In this document: positions 7,592-14,618 of the stretch, piece by piece
Position numbering within the stretch: the first letter of the stretch is position 1
Layout of the letters: the number at the start of each line of letters is the position of its first letter
Assembly (NCBI GenBank): GCA_017470115.1
Contig: JAFUEZ010000006.1
Coordinates: 1 to 42,061 of the forward strand
DNA length: 42,061 nt
Direction: 5' to 3'
DNA from: Bacilli bacterium
GTDB taxonomy: Bacteria > Bacillota_I > Bacilli_A > RFN20 > CAG-826
Made by a program: the position numbers and the translations under genes
The notes under the pieces: model-generated
Database searches by the model: none
What the model was told of the DNA's origin: nothing
Seen by the model: the letters and a program-made list of their open reading frames with translations, nothing else

Positions 7592-7745
7592 GCATATTGC
7601 GAAGCAATTAAATACTTCTCGTCTAGTGAATTAAGGATCTTTGATCTTAAAGAAGTAACCACCGCTACATTGGCGAAACTGGCAATTAATTCACCGTAGG
7701 AGAATGGAATTTAATCCCTTGCTTTAAACATTATGTTTAAGAAAG
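7592..7745 (+). promoter_or_regulatory. Ribosomal protein S4 leader of rpsD
   Basis: About 150 nt of structured leader precede rpsD. A 9-bp stem GTGAATTAA (7626-7634) / TTAATTCAC (7686-7694) encloses smaller hairpins (GATC-TTT-GATC; TGGCGAAACTGGC region). A second hairpin (TTAAACAT / ATGTTTAA) sits just before the GAAAGGAG ribosome binding site. Firmicute rpsD is known to be repressed by its own product S4 binding the leader RNA. The layout agrees, and S4 binding is inferred. Confidence 0.7.
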
Positions 7746-7757
7746 GAGTCCAAAAAT

Positions 7758-8384
7758 ATGAGATACACTGGACCAAAATGGAAAAGAGCTAGAAGACTTG
7801 GCTATTCTTTATTAGGAACTGGCGAAGAATTCAATGGCCACACTCTTAAAAAGGGTGAAAAGAGAGAATATGCTCCTGGTCAACATGGCGCAGACAAGAA
7901 AAAACTTTCAGAATATGGAAGACAACTTGCTGAAAAACAAAAGTTAAGAGATACTTATGGAGTTAACGAAAGACAATTCCGTAAATTATTCATCTTAGCA
8001 ACAAAATCAAACGAAGTTACTGGTACAAAATTCATGACTTTACTTGAATCAAGACTTGATAACTTAGTTTACAGATTCGGTTTTGCTACAACTCGTAGAG
8101 CTGCTAGACAACTCGTAAGCCACAAACACATCTTAGTTAATGGAAAGAATATTAATATTCCTTCATACACATGTAATGTTGGTGATGTAATTACAGTTAA
8201 AGAAGCAAGCCAAAGCATGGTTGTCATCAAAGCTGCACTTGAAGCTCAATCAGTTACAGTTCCTTATGTCGAAGTAGAAAAAGAGAAATTCCAAGGAAAA
8301 TTCGTAAGACTTCCTGAAAGATCAGAACTTCCAAAAGACATTAACGAATCACTCATCGTTGAATACTACAACAGAATGTTATAG
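7758..8384 (+). CDS. rpsD: 30S ribosomal protein S4
   Basis: At 208 aa this is full length for uS4. It starts MRYTGPKWKRARRLGYSLLG. The S4 RNA-binding domain (ESRLDNLVYRFGFATTRRAARQLVSHKHILVNGKNINIPSY) lies at about residues 95-160. S4 is a primary 16S rRNA binder that nucleates 30S assembly. AAAGGAG lies 9 nt upstream of the ATG. The gene is monocistronic with its own leader and terminator. Its placement next to ezrA/desulfurase/thiI is conserved with Bacillus. Confidence 0.98.
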   Translation: MRYTGPKWKRARRLGYSLLGTGEEFNGHTLKKGEKREYAPGQHGADKKKLSEYGRQLAEKQKLRDTYGVNERQFRKLFILATKSNEVTGTKFMTLLESRLDNLVYRFGFATTRRAARQLVSHKHILVNGKNINIPSYTCNVGDVITVKEASQSMVVIKAALEAQSVTVPYVEVEKEKFQGKFVRLPERSELPKDINESLIVEYYNRML

Positions 8385-8410
8385 TTTCAACAAATATGTA
8401 GCATGTAAGA

Positions 8411-8434
8411 AACCTATCATTGATAGGTTTTTTT
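8411..8434 (+). terminator. Terminator of rpsD
   Basis: The stem AACCTATC / GATAGGTT has a 3-nt loop and is followed by a T tract. The next CDS starts 22 nt further on, so its promoter may overlap this hairpin (TATAGTTTA at 8444-8452). Confidence 0.85.
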
Positions 8435-8456
8435 ATTTATGCTATAGTTTACCCTT

Positions 8457-9569
8457 ATGAAAAAACTCACTTTAGACAAAGAAAATACATTAGTAAATGT
8501 ATCAAATTCAATCTTAAAATTCTTCGATGTTAATCTGCTAAATCAATCTTATAAACATCTTGATGAATTGTTAGAAAAGAGCAGAAAGGATAAGATTGCT
8601 TTGATCCTTTTTGATGGGGCTGGAAAAGTTGTTTTAGATTGTCATAAAGAATCTATTCCTTTTATATATAGTCATATCTTTAAAACAATTAATTCAGTTT
8701 ATCCTTCAACTACTGTTGCTGCTACAACATCAATTACAACCGGACTTTACCCAATTCAATCTGGTTATTTAGGTTGGACACAATACTTTGAAAGCAAAAA
8801 AGATTTTATAAATGTATTTCCATCACAAAGTAAATTTGATCATAATGTTAAATACAATCCACCAGTTCAAATAAGTGAATTAAAAGTCGATTATATTCGG
8901 GATTTAATTAACTCAACACACATTCATAATGCATATAGAATCTATACATTTGATTATCGTTGTGGGCCAAACTTCAAAACAGATTATGAGAAGTTTTTTG
9001 AAGATGCTGATAAATTAGTTAAAGCACATGATTTTGTTTATATTTATACAGAGAATCCTGATCATTTATTGCATGAATATGGAGTTGAGGACGACGTTAT
9101 AAAGAATAATTTAGTTTATCTAGAAAGCAAATTGAAAGAATTGGTTGAAAACAATACTGACACTTTATTTTTGCTTGTTGCCGATCATGGCTTCAAAAAT
9201 GTTAAAGAAATTAATATCAGAAATTATCCAGATTTTTTAGCTACTTTGAAATATCAAAATTTTTCACTTGAAGGGAGATTCGCAACGTTTTTTGTAAAAA
9301 ATGAGGAAAAATTTCTTGAATTAGCCAATAAGTATTTTGGTAAAAATTTTGATATATATTCGAAAAACCAATTGCTTGAAGACCATACATTTGGTTATGG
9401 GAATCCAAGAGAAAATGTTGAATATAATATAGGTGATTATACACTTGTTGCTACTGGAGACATTTCACTTTACGATTTAGAGGAGCCAAGAAGTTTTAAT
9501 TTTGTTGCTAACCATGCTGGAATCACAAGTGATGAAACAGATATATACCTTTGTGTCTTCAACGCTTAA
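8457..9569 (+). CDS. Alkaline-phosphatase-like protein, type I phosphodiesterase family
   Basis: This 370-aa cytosolic-looking protein has no signal peptide or membrane segment. It carries the two-metal phosphodiesterase / nucleotide pyrophosphatase fold. ILFDGAGK supplies the first metal Asp (D53). YPSTTVAATTSITTG supplies the Thr nucleophile (T85/T86) in the usual PSxT context. YTENPDHLLHEYG supplies Asp/His ligands, LVADHGF an Asp-His pair, and NHAG near the C-terminus a His. All metal ligands look present, so it should be active on a phosphodiester or phosphomonoester; the substrate is unknown. No clear ribosome binding site lies ahead of the start, whose leader is short. A tRNA-Thr follows. 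Confidence 0.8.
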   Translation: MKKLTLDKENTLVNVSNSILKFFDVNLLNQSYKHLDELLEKSRKDKIALILFDGAGKVVLDCHKESIPFIYSHIFKTINSVYPSTTVAATTSITTGLYPIQSGYLGWTQYFESKKDFINVFPSQSKFDHNVKYNPPVQISELKVDYIRDLINSTHIHNAYRIYTFDYRCGPNFKTDYEKFFEDADKLVKAHDFVYIYTENPDHLLHEYGVEDDVIKNNLVYLESKLKELVENNTDTLFLLVADHGFKNVKEINIRNYPDFLATLKYQNFSLEGRFATFFVKNEEKFLELANKYFGKNFDIYSKNQLLEDHTFGYGNPRENVEYNIGDYTLVATGDISLYDLEEPRSFNFVANHAGITSDETDIYLCVFNA

Positions 9570-9580
9570 AAGAATTTAAA

Positions 9581-9598
9581 TAATGATAATAATCATTA
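9581..9598. promoter_or_regulatory. Fur-like dyad at the tRNA-Thr promoter
   Basis: TAATGAT / ATCATTA arms flank AATA. The 15-mer TGATAATAATCATTA differs at 2 positions from the 7-1-7 Fur-box form TGATAATNATTATCA. It occupies the -35 position of the tRNA-Thr promoter, whose -10 is TATAAT at 9606-9611. In such AT-rich sequence it may be chance. Confidence 0.3.
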
Positions 9599-9620
9599 AA
9601 TAAAGTATAATTCTTTTATT

Positions 9621-9696
9621 GCCAACTTAGCTTAGTCGGTAGAGCAACTCATTCGTAATGAGTAGGTCGTTGGTTCGATTCCGACAGTTGGCACCA
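9621..9696 (+). tRNA. tRNA-Thr (anticodon CGT)
   Basis: This is a standard 76-nt cloverleaf with acceptor GCCAACT / AGTTGGC, anticodon stem ACTCA/TGAGT, loop TTCGTAA (anticodon CGT, reads ACG), GGTTCGATTCC T-arm and encoded CCA. TATAAT lies 10 nt upstream of the mature 5' end. Confidence 0.96.
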
Positions 9697-9705
9697 AACT
9701 GCAAA

Positions 9706-9731
9706 AAAAGATTGATGGTTATCAATCTTTT
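9706..9731. terminator. Terminator of tRNA-Thr, shared with the NUDIX operon
   Basis: An 11-bp stem AAAAGATTGAT / ATCAATCTTTT with loop GGTT is A-rich on the left and T-rich on the right. It can stop transcripts from both sides and overlaps the NUDIX stop codon at 9730. Confidence 0.8.
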
Positions 9732-10506
9732 ATTTTGCTTTTTTCTTGTTCATTTTTTTAATAAATCTATCTGCTTTAATTAAAATTGTTCGATCAGTAT
9801 CGTAAGTTAATATATCGAGCCCTTCTTCAAGTTTACACCATTTAAAGCCGACGACTTCATCATCATGATCATCTTTAGGTTCCTTGTCTTCACTAACTTC
9901 AGCAATATAAAAATAAACATCTTTCGATCTATTTTCACCTAAACTATAATTAATCATTTCATTAAAATCACTATTAATATTGACGTCATATCCCGTTTCT
10001 TCTTTGATTTCACGTTTTGCAGTTTCTTCATCGCTTTCTCCTTCAACTTGATGGCCTTTGCATAAGGAAATATGACCTTGAGCCATATAAAGCATCAAGT
10101 ATTTAATTGTTTCATCTTCAACTTTATAAAGGACAGCGCCACAACTTTTCTCTTTATGAAGGACTTTAAAGAAGAATCTATTCACTATGTATAAAACGTT
10201 AGTAATTACGATAGCCATCGATGTAAGTATGATTGAAATGAGTGAAACATAATAAAATGCGTAATAAAAACCACCATCTTTATATGTATTAATAAAACAT
10301 AAAAACTGGTCATAATTTGAACTGCTTTCATCGCAAATATCAGCAGGAAGATTGACAAGATCAATTCCAGCAACCATGCTAAAAGAAGTAATTGAATACC
10401 CTAAAATATAACTCAAAATAAGCATTAAAACGACATAGATTGCCAAACGATAATAGAAGTTTTTATCGATATATTTTTTCTCTTTAATCACTTTCTTCGT
10501 TTTCAT
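9730..10506 (-). CDS. Membrane-anchored NUDIX hydrolase
   Basis: This 258-aa protein has a C-terminal NUDIX domain fused to an N-terminal membrane part. The NUDIX box GHQVEGESDEETAKREIKEE followed by TGY fits Gx5Ex7REUxEExGU exactly, so the Mg-binding glutamates are present and pyrophosphohydrolase activity on a nucleoside-diphosphate-X compound is expected. Two hydrophobic segments (about 18-42 and 80-110) flank a loop with CDESSSNYDQFLC. That loop has two Cys and may be extracellular, leaving the NUDIX domain cytoplasmic. It overlaps plsC by 23 nt with GGAG upstream of the ATG. It is the third gene of the GT2-PlsC operon, suggesting turnover of an activated sugar or lipid precursor, though this is an inference. 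Confidence 0.82.
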   Translation of the reverse strand: MKTKKVIKEKKYIDKNFYYRLAIYVVLMLILSYILGYSITSFSMVAGIDLVNLPADICDESSSNYDQFLCFINTYKDGGFYYAFYYVSLISIILTSMAIVITNVLYIVNRFFFKVLHKEKSCGAVLYKVEDETIKYLMLYMAQGHISLCKGHQVEGESDEETAKREIKEETGYDVNINSDFNEMINYSLGENRSKDVYFYIAEVSEDKEPKDDHDDEVVGFKWCKLEEGLDILTYDTDRTILIKADRFIKKMNKKKAK

Positions 10507-11311
10507 TTGGAGCTTCTCCTTTAACGTATTTTACATATTCATAAATTGAATATTTCGCAGCAGTATCGCACATTTCTTGATAGCATGTATTTCTTAAATA
10601 TTCTTGATTTTCTTTAACGCTTAACTCGGCTTTAGGATAAATTGGCTTACCAATATAAAGAGTAATTTTTGCTCTTTTAGAAATTTTAGATTTTCTAATG
10701 CAATTGGTAATTGGGATTACAGGAGCATTAAGCTTAGCGGGATATTTAAATGAAGCAGATACATATGGTCTAATTTTTGTGTAATAAGGCCAAATATGTG
10801 CCTCTGGATAAATCAAAGTATTATGACCTTTTTTAGTTTCGATTTCCAAATCTTTCATGAAACTTTTATAAGTCTCAATAGATGAAGGAATTGGTTTATA
10901 TCCAATTAATGGCACAATTTTAGCAATTACTTTGTTTGATAATGCATCTGTATAACCTAAAATATTTGTTCTTTTAAATAAAAACACACATGCTTGTATA
11001 TCGAATACATCATAAAAAGATACATGATTTGCATAAACAAAACATCCTGTTTTTCTTAATCCCTTTATGTTCTTTCTGCCCTTAATTTTTACTCCTCCAA
11101 AAAAGCTATAAAGACCTAAAATCGGGAAAGCAAAAAAGTAATATAAAATCCAAGAAGCTAATTTAAAAAAGATGTTTCGATGTGTATATTTATAATCTTT
11201 TGGAAGTTCAATTCTTTTTAAATTAGTCTCTTCAAAATCATCATTTAACTCATCTTGATAATAAAAAACCTTGCCAAAATGAAGTTTTTCCTCTTTTTTA
11301 ACCTTAACCAT
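10484..11311 (-). CDS. PlsC-like 1-acyl-glycerol-3-phosphate acyltransferase
   Basis: This 275-aa protein belongs to the phospholipid/glycerol acyltransferase family. The catalytic HX4D motif is in YANHVSFYDVF. The substrate-binding block is YPEAHIWPYY (family form FPEGT, here EAH, which is unusual). A hydrophobic segment (WILYYFFAFPILGLYSFFGGV) precedes the catalytic domain. It should transfer an acyl chain to a lyso-lipid at the inner membrane. The start is taken at 11311, 6 nt after GAGGAG; an upstream TTG at 11338 would add nine residues but lacks a ribosome binding site. It overlaps the GT2 stop by 8 nt. Because of the variant motif and the GT2/NUDIX neighbours, it may acylate a glycolipid rather than lysophosphatidate. 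Confidence 0.83.
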   Translation of the reverse strand: MVKVKKEEKLHFGKVFYYQDELNDDFEETNLKRIELPKDYKYTHRNIFFKLASWILYYFFAFPILGLYSFFGGVKIKGRKNIKGLRKTGCFVYANHVSFYDVFDIQACVFLFKRTNILGYTDALSNKVIAKIVPLIGYKPIPSSIETYKSFMKDLEIETKKGHNTLIYPEAHIWPYYTKIRPYVSASFKYPAKLNAPVIPITNCIRKSKISKRAKITLYIGKPIYPKAELSVKENQEYLRNTCYQEMCDTAAKYSIYEYVKYVKGEAPNENEESD

Positions 11312-12611
11312 TTTTAGCTCCTCTTGCATCTTTATCAATAATTTTACCTTCGTGTTTTATCTCTTTCCATGTGCTACGTTTTGCTTTATGGAAAAAACCA
11401 TCTAAAAAAGCGAACAAGAAATCACCAAAGAAAATTAAATATGTGATGCAAACAATAATGCATAGTTTCCATTTAAATTTTAAATTGTTATTATCGATAG
11501 CCAAAGTAAAGGCTGAAACAAAAACAAAAACTAACCGCAATGCTACAAAAAAGAAAATAGCATGCGCAAATAAATATTCAACATTTGGTTGCCCGATTCC
11601 TAAAGCAACGAATGCAAAAATTAGTGAAGTTATTGAAGACAAAGCAAGTAAAATTGAAAAAACTGTAAATGGATAAATTGAAAAATTGTATTCAATTAAA
11701 GATAGATTTCTCACATATTTATTTTTAACTGGATAATATTTCCCTACTTCATTTTTAAATCTCTTTTTATTAGAGAAATAACCCCAAACCCAGCGCACAT
11801 GCTGATTATGAAGAGTTTTGAAATCAACTGGCTCTTCATCGTAATAAATTGCATAAGGATAATAAATCATTTTAATATTGTGATAATAACTATAGGCAGT
11901 CAATTCAACATCTTCAGTCATTCCGTTCCAATACCAATATCCAATATCATCAACAATTTCCTTAGCAATAAAATAGCCTGTTCCTGTCAATGTTGCTTTT
12001 TTAAAAAGCATTGATCTTCCTCTAGATGTAAACTGATTCATAAAAGAGAACAAAGTGGCGCTCGTTGCAGTAATCCAATTCTTAGAACTATTAGTAAAAG
12101 AGCGATAACCAACACCAATTTGATAACCATTTTGATATACATTATTCATATGTTTTAAATAATCTGAATTTACAATATTGTCAGCATCAAAAACTAAAAA
12201 TGCATCAAAATCTAGATTGTTTTTAACGATGTATTGGTACGCATCATCAAGAGCAAAACCTTTTGTTCTTCTGCCTTCAAGTTCGCCTCTAATAACCGTT
12301 TGAAAACCATATTCTTTCACTATCTCAAATGTAGGATCATTTTTTGTTTCAATAATGATGAAAACCTCAAATAATTCACGTGGGTAATCTAAATTTGCAA
12401 ATGATTCTAAGATATGTCTAATTACTTTTGATTCATTTCTTGCAGGAACTAATATAGCAAACTTTGTTTTTGATTCTTCTTCTTTGAATTTTTTTACCTT
12501 GATGCATGCAATAACAAAATAAGTCAAATAATACCAGAACATTAAAAATAGTAATCCTAAGGATATACCAACAGCTAAGTCGAACCAATTAATAATTTCT
12601 GATAAATACAT
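11304..12611 (-). CDS. Family 2 glycosyltransferase, integral membrane
   Basis: This 435-aa processive-type GT2 has a membrane helix at about 10-37, a cytoplasmic GT-A domain, then about three hydrophobic segments (about 310-415). FAILVPARNESKVI is the nucleotide-sugar start of the fold. FDADN is the DxD metal motif, MTEDVEL is the TED acid motif, and QHVRW is the (Q/R)xxRW acceptor motif. This set is typical of enzymes making glycolipids or exported polysaccharide from UDP- or GDP-sugars. It is the first gene of an operon with an acyltransferase and a NUDIX hydrolase, so a membrane glycolipid product is likely. No Shine-Dalgarno is obvious before the ATG. A 22-bp palindrome covers the presumed -35. 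Confidence 0.87.
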   Translation of the reverse strand: MYLSEIINWFDLAVGISLGLLFLMFWYYLTYFVIACIKVKKFKEEESKTKFAILVPARNESKVIRHILESFANLDYPRELFEVFIIIETKNDPTFEIVKEYGFQTVIRGELEGRRTKGFALDDAYQYIVKNNLDFDAFLVFDADNIVNSDYLKHMNNVYQNGYQIGVGYRSFTNSSKNWITATSATLFSFMNQFTSRGRSMLFKKATLTGTGYFIAKEIVDDIGYWYWNGMTEDVELTAYSYYHNIKMIYYPYAIYYDEEPVDFKTLHNQHVRWVWGYFSNKKRFKNEVGKYYPVKNKYVRNLSLIEYNFSIYPFTVFSILLALSSITSLIFAFVALGIGQPNVEYLFAHAIFFFVALRLVFVFVSAFTLAIDNNNLKFKWKLCIIVCITYLIFFGDFLFAFLDGFFHKAKRSTWKEIKHEGKIIDKDARGAKNG

Positions 12612-12645
12612 ACAATTTAATTAATAACTACATATAATAGTTTGA

Positions 12646-12667
12646 TTTTGTTTATACATAAACAAAA
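12646..12667. promoter_or_regulatory. Perfect palindrome upstream of the GT2 operon
   Basis: Arms TTTTGTTTAT (12646-12655) and ATAAACAAAA (12658-12667) are separated by AC. The minus-strand -10 TATTAT lies at 12634-12639, so the palindrome covers the -35 position at about 12657-12662. This is a good operator candidate. The rest of the 277-bp gap before 12889 is very AT-rich and holds repeat copy b and no gene. Confidence 0.5.
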
Positions 12668-12744
12668 CATGGCTATTATAAATAATATTCTATCAAGGAA
12701 GACATACAATTTCAATTTTTAATTTTATCTAGCGATTTTCTATT

Positions 12745-12774
12745 AAAAACCATGCAAAACCCAAATATTTTTTA
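12745..12774 (+). repeat. Intergenic repeat, copy b
   Basis: It reads AAAAACCATGCAAAACCC and then AAATATTTTTTA, closest to the consensus of the six-copy family. It lies in the divergent gap between the GT2 operon and the orphan nuclease-like gene. Confidence 0.55.
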
Positions 12775-12888
12775 TTTTTTTGCACTATAATAAAATGAAT
12801 ATTTGTATAAAAATTTGAATTTTTTTCAATTTTTTCGGAAAAAAAGCATTGTCAAACTCTTTATATTATATGAAAGGAGTATATTTCC

Positions 12889-13641
12889 ATGCATGAAAAC
12901 CCTGGTTTCTTAAACGAAAGGCAAATGATTGATAAGCTCAACAACACAAAATTTAAAGACTTAACAAATAACTTAAAATTTCTGATTCAAGAGATGTTTG
13001 GAATTTGTAATGAGGAAGATATTATTAAATCCGGATTAATTGAAAACTTCCAAAAACCAGACATCTATATTGAATTGAATGGGATTCGAAAATACGTTTC
13101 ACTTAAAAGTGGCCAAGCTACTACTATTGCCGAGGAGAACTTAAAGTTATTCATTAAATATTTAAGAAGTAAAAACATTTCGACTAAGTCTTTAAAAACA
13201 ATTCTTTACTATCATTTTGGTGATGGAACTCTTGATGGCTCAGGAGAAAAGAGAATGGAATACATTACTTTAAGAATTAAAACACAAAAGATTATTAAAG
13301 AATTAAATGAAGAGCTTAATAAGAATTTAGATTTCGTAATAGATTTCGTTATAAGATCTATGTTTAAAGGAACAAATGAAAATAACATAGAGGCAGATTA
13401 CATTTATTTTGGGAACGTTGAATATGGAATACTGGCATCAAAAAAGCAAGTGATTAAACACTTGCAAAGAAAATCATATAAGTTTTTAAATAATCCACAC
13501 ATTGGCCCGATTCAATTCAGGCCACACGCACGATATTTCAATAAAGAAATTAAAAGCGAAAAACGTCGATGGACAGTTGATTTTTACTGGCCTAATCTAT
13601 CTGGAGAATTGAGCTACATTTCTAATCGTTATGATGGCTAA
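12889..13641 (+). CDS. Orphan protein with PD-(D/E)XK nuclease-like motif
   Basis: This is a 250-aa soluble protein of uncertain function. KPDIYIELNGIRKYVSLKSG (residues 57-76) fits a PD-(D/E)XK-type core: Asp58, a beta hairpin, then a SxK with Lys73. It is followed by a helix with AEENL. GDGTLDGSGEKR near residue 112 looks like a conserved block, and from memory the pairing of SLKSG with GDGTxDGxG occurs in uncharacterised Firmicute proteins. Restriction or repair nuclease activity is inference, and no methyltransferase lies nearby. AAGGAG precedes the ATG by 10 nt. It converges on the DUF1848 gene with a 4-nt overlap and no terminator. Confidence 0.5.
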   Translation: MHENPGFLNERQMIDKLNNTKFKDLTNNLKFLIQEMFGICNEEDIIKSGLIENFQKPDIYIELNGIRKYVSLKSGQATTIAEENLKLFIKYLRSKNISTKSLKTILYYHFGDGTLDGSGEKRMEYITLRIKTQKIIKELNEELNKNLDFVIDFVIRSMFKGTNENNIEADYIYFGNVEYGILASKKQVIKHLQRKSYKFLNNPHIGPIQFRPHARYFNKEIKSEKRRWTVDFYWPNLSGELSYISNRYDG

Positions 13642-14567
13642 AATAATGTTATTTGTTTCGTCAAATAAGATTCTTGATTTGCTTCTTTAATCTTATCGCC
13701 TTCTTTAAATCCACCAATTAAGAAAGGAGAGTGATCGTCATGTTTTTTAAAATTTAAAAATATTTCATCTTTATTACCATTAGCATAGCAATAAGTACAT
13801 AAATGCATACATGAACTATAAGCGCCAATATCATTAGATAAATAGCAAGTACAATAAGATTTTCTAGCTTGCATCTTCTGCTTAATATGGAGTTTTTCTT
13901 GAGCCGCTCTTTCATAATCTTCAATTCTCATGCAACCATCAACATCAATTCCATACTGCTTTAGCCGTTTCTCTTTTGAACAAAGCCTTAGCTCAAGACC
14001 ATATTTTGTTGCTATTTCTTTAAAAGCTTTTGCTAATATAATTTTATCTTCGTCACTGCAATCTTTAAGTTCTGGATGAATTCTTTGAAGTTTGTCATAT
14101 AAATCAAGAAAACCAAAAGCTACTAGAGAGGTATAATTAGATAACTCTTTTGCAATTCTTTCAAAAGTTTTAATGTGATGTTCAACGGTATATTTCTTAT
14201 TAATTATGATAGGTGTATAACGCCACCCCATAGCATTTTTTCCAATTTTATTTGATAAATATTTAAAACTTTCAATAGTTTCTTCAATAGGGGGAACATT
14301 AGGTTCAAGATCTTTATCAAAACCAGTTATAGTTACATACCAAAATTGTTTGTAGCAACTTAATTCATCAAGGTATTGAAACATTGGTTTTGGATTTTTG
14401 GTACAAAATCCAATAATATCAACCACATCGGGATTAAGTGAAAATTTTGTAACTATATTTGGAAAATACGGATTTCTAACCATAACAAAACCTTCTCTAA
14501 TTCGATTAATAAACCATTTAGAGTAAAAAGCAGGAATATCAGTTCTTTGGCCAGTATTAATAATCAT
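13638..14567 (-). CDS. DUF1848 family protein
   Basis: This 309-aa protein starts MIINTGQRTDIPAFYSKWF and contains VRNPYFPNIVTKFSLNPDVVDIIGFCTKNP, the hallmark of DUF1848. A Cys cluster (CTCYLSNDIGAYSSC, then CTYCYANG, about residues 243-270) lies near the C-terminus. Such clusters can bind an Fe-S cluster or zinc. The TIM-barrel-like body with a late CxxCY recalls radical-SAM relatives, but the canonical CX3CX2C is not clear. Function is unknown. No Shine-Dalgarno is visible before the ATG, and repeat copy c lies just upstream. It follows the lipoprotein gene on the same strand after 51 bp. Confidence 0.78.
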   Translation of the reverse strand: MIINTGQRTDIPAFYSKWFINRIREGFVMVRNPYFPNIVTKFSLNPDVVDIIGFCTKNPKPMFQYLDELSCYKQFWYVTITGFDKDLEPNVPPIEETIESFKYLSNKIGKNAMGWRYTPIIINKKYTVEHHIKTFERIAKELSNYTSLVAFGFLDLYDKLQRIHPELKDCSDEDKIILAKAFKEIATKYGLELRLCSKEKRLKQYGIDVDGCMRIEDYERAAQEKLHIKQKMQARKSYCTCYLSNDIGAYSSCMHLCTYCYANGNKDEIFLNFKKHDDHSPFLIGGFKEGDKIKEANQESYLTKQITLF

Positions 14568-14578
14568 ATTTAAATATT

Positions 14579-14608
14579 AATAAAAAACTGGTTTTTTGCA
14601 AGGTTTTT
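14579..14608 (-). repeat. Intergenic repeat, copy c
   Basis: On the minus strand it reads AAAAACCTTGCAAAAAAC and then CAGTTTTTTATT. It occupies the gap between the beta-helix lipoprotein stop and the DUF1848 start. Confidence 0.45.
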
Positions 14609-14618
14609 GCTTAAAAAT

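Noticed and set aside
11371-11676. 101-aa plus-strand ORF
   Set aside because: It is a Lys-rich shadow antisense to the hydrophobic C-terminus of the GT2 gene.
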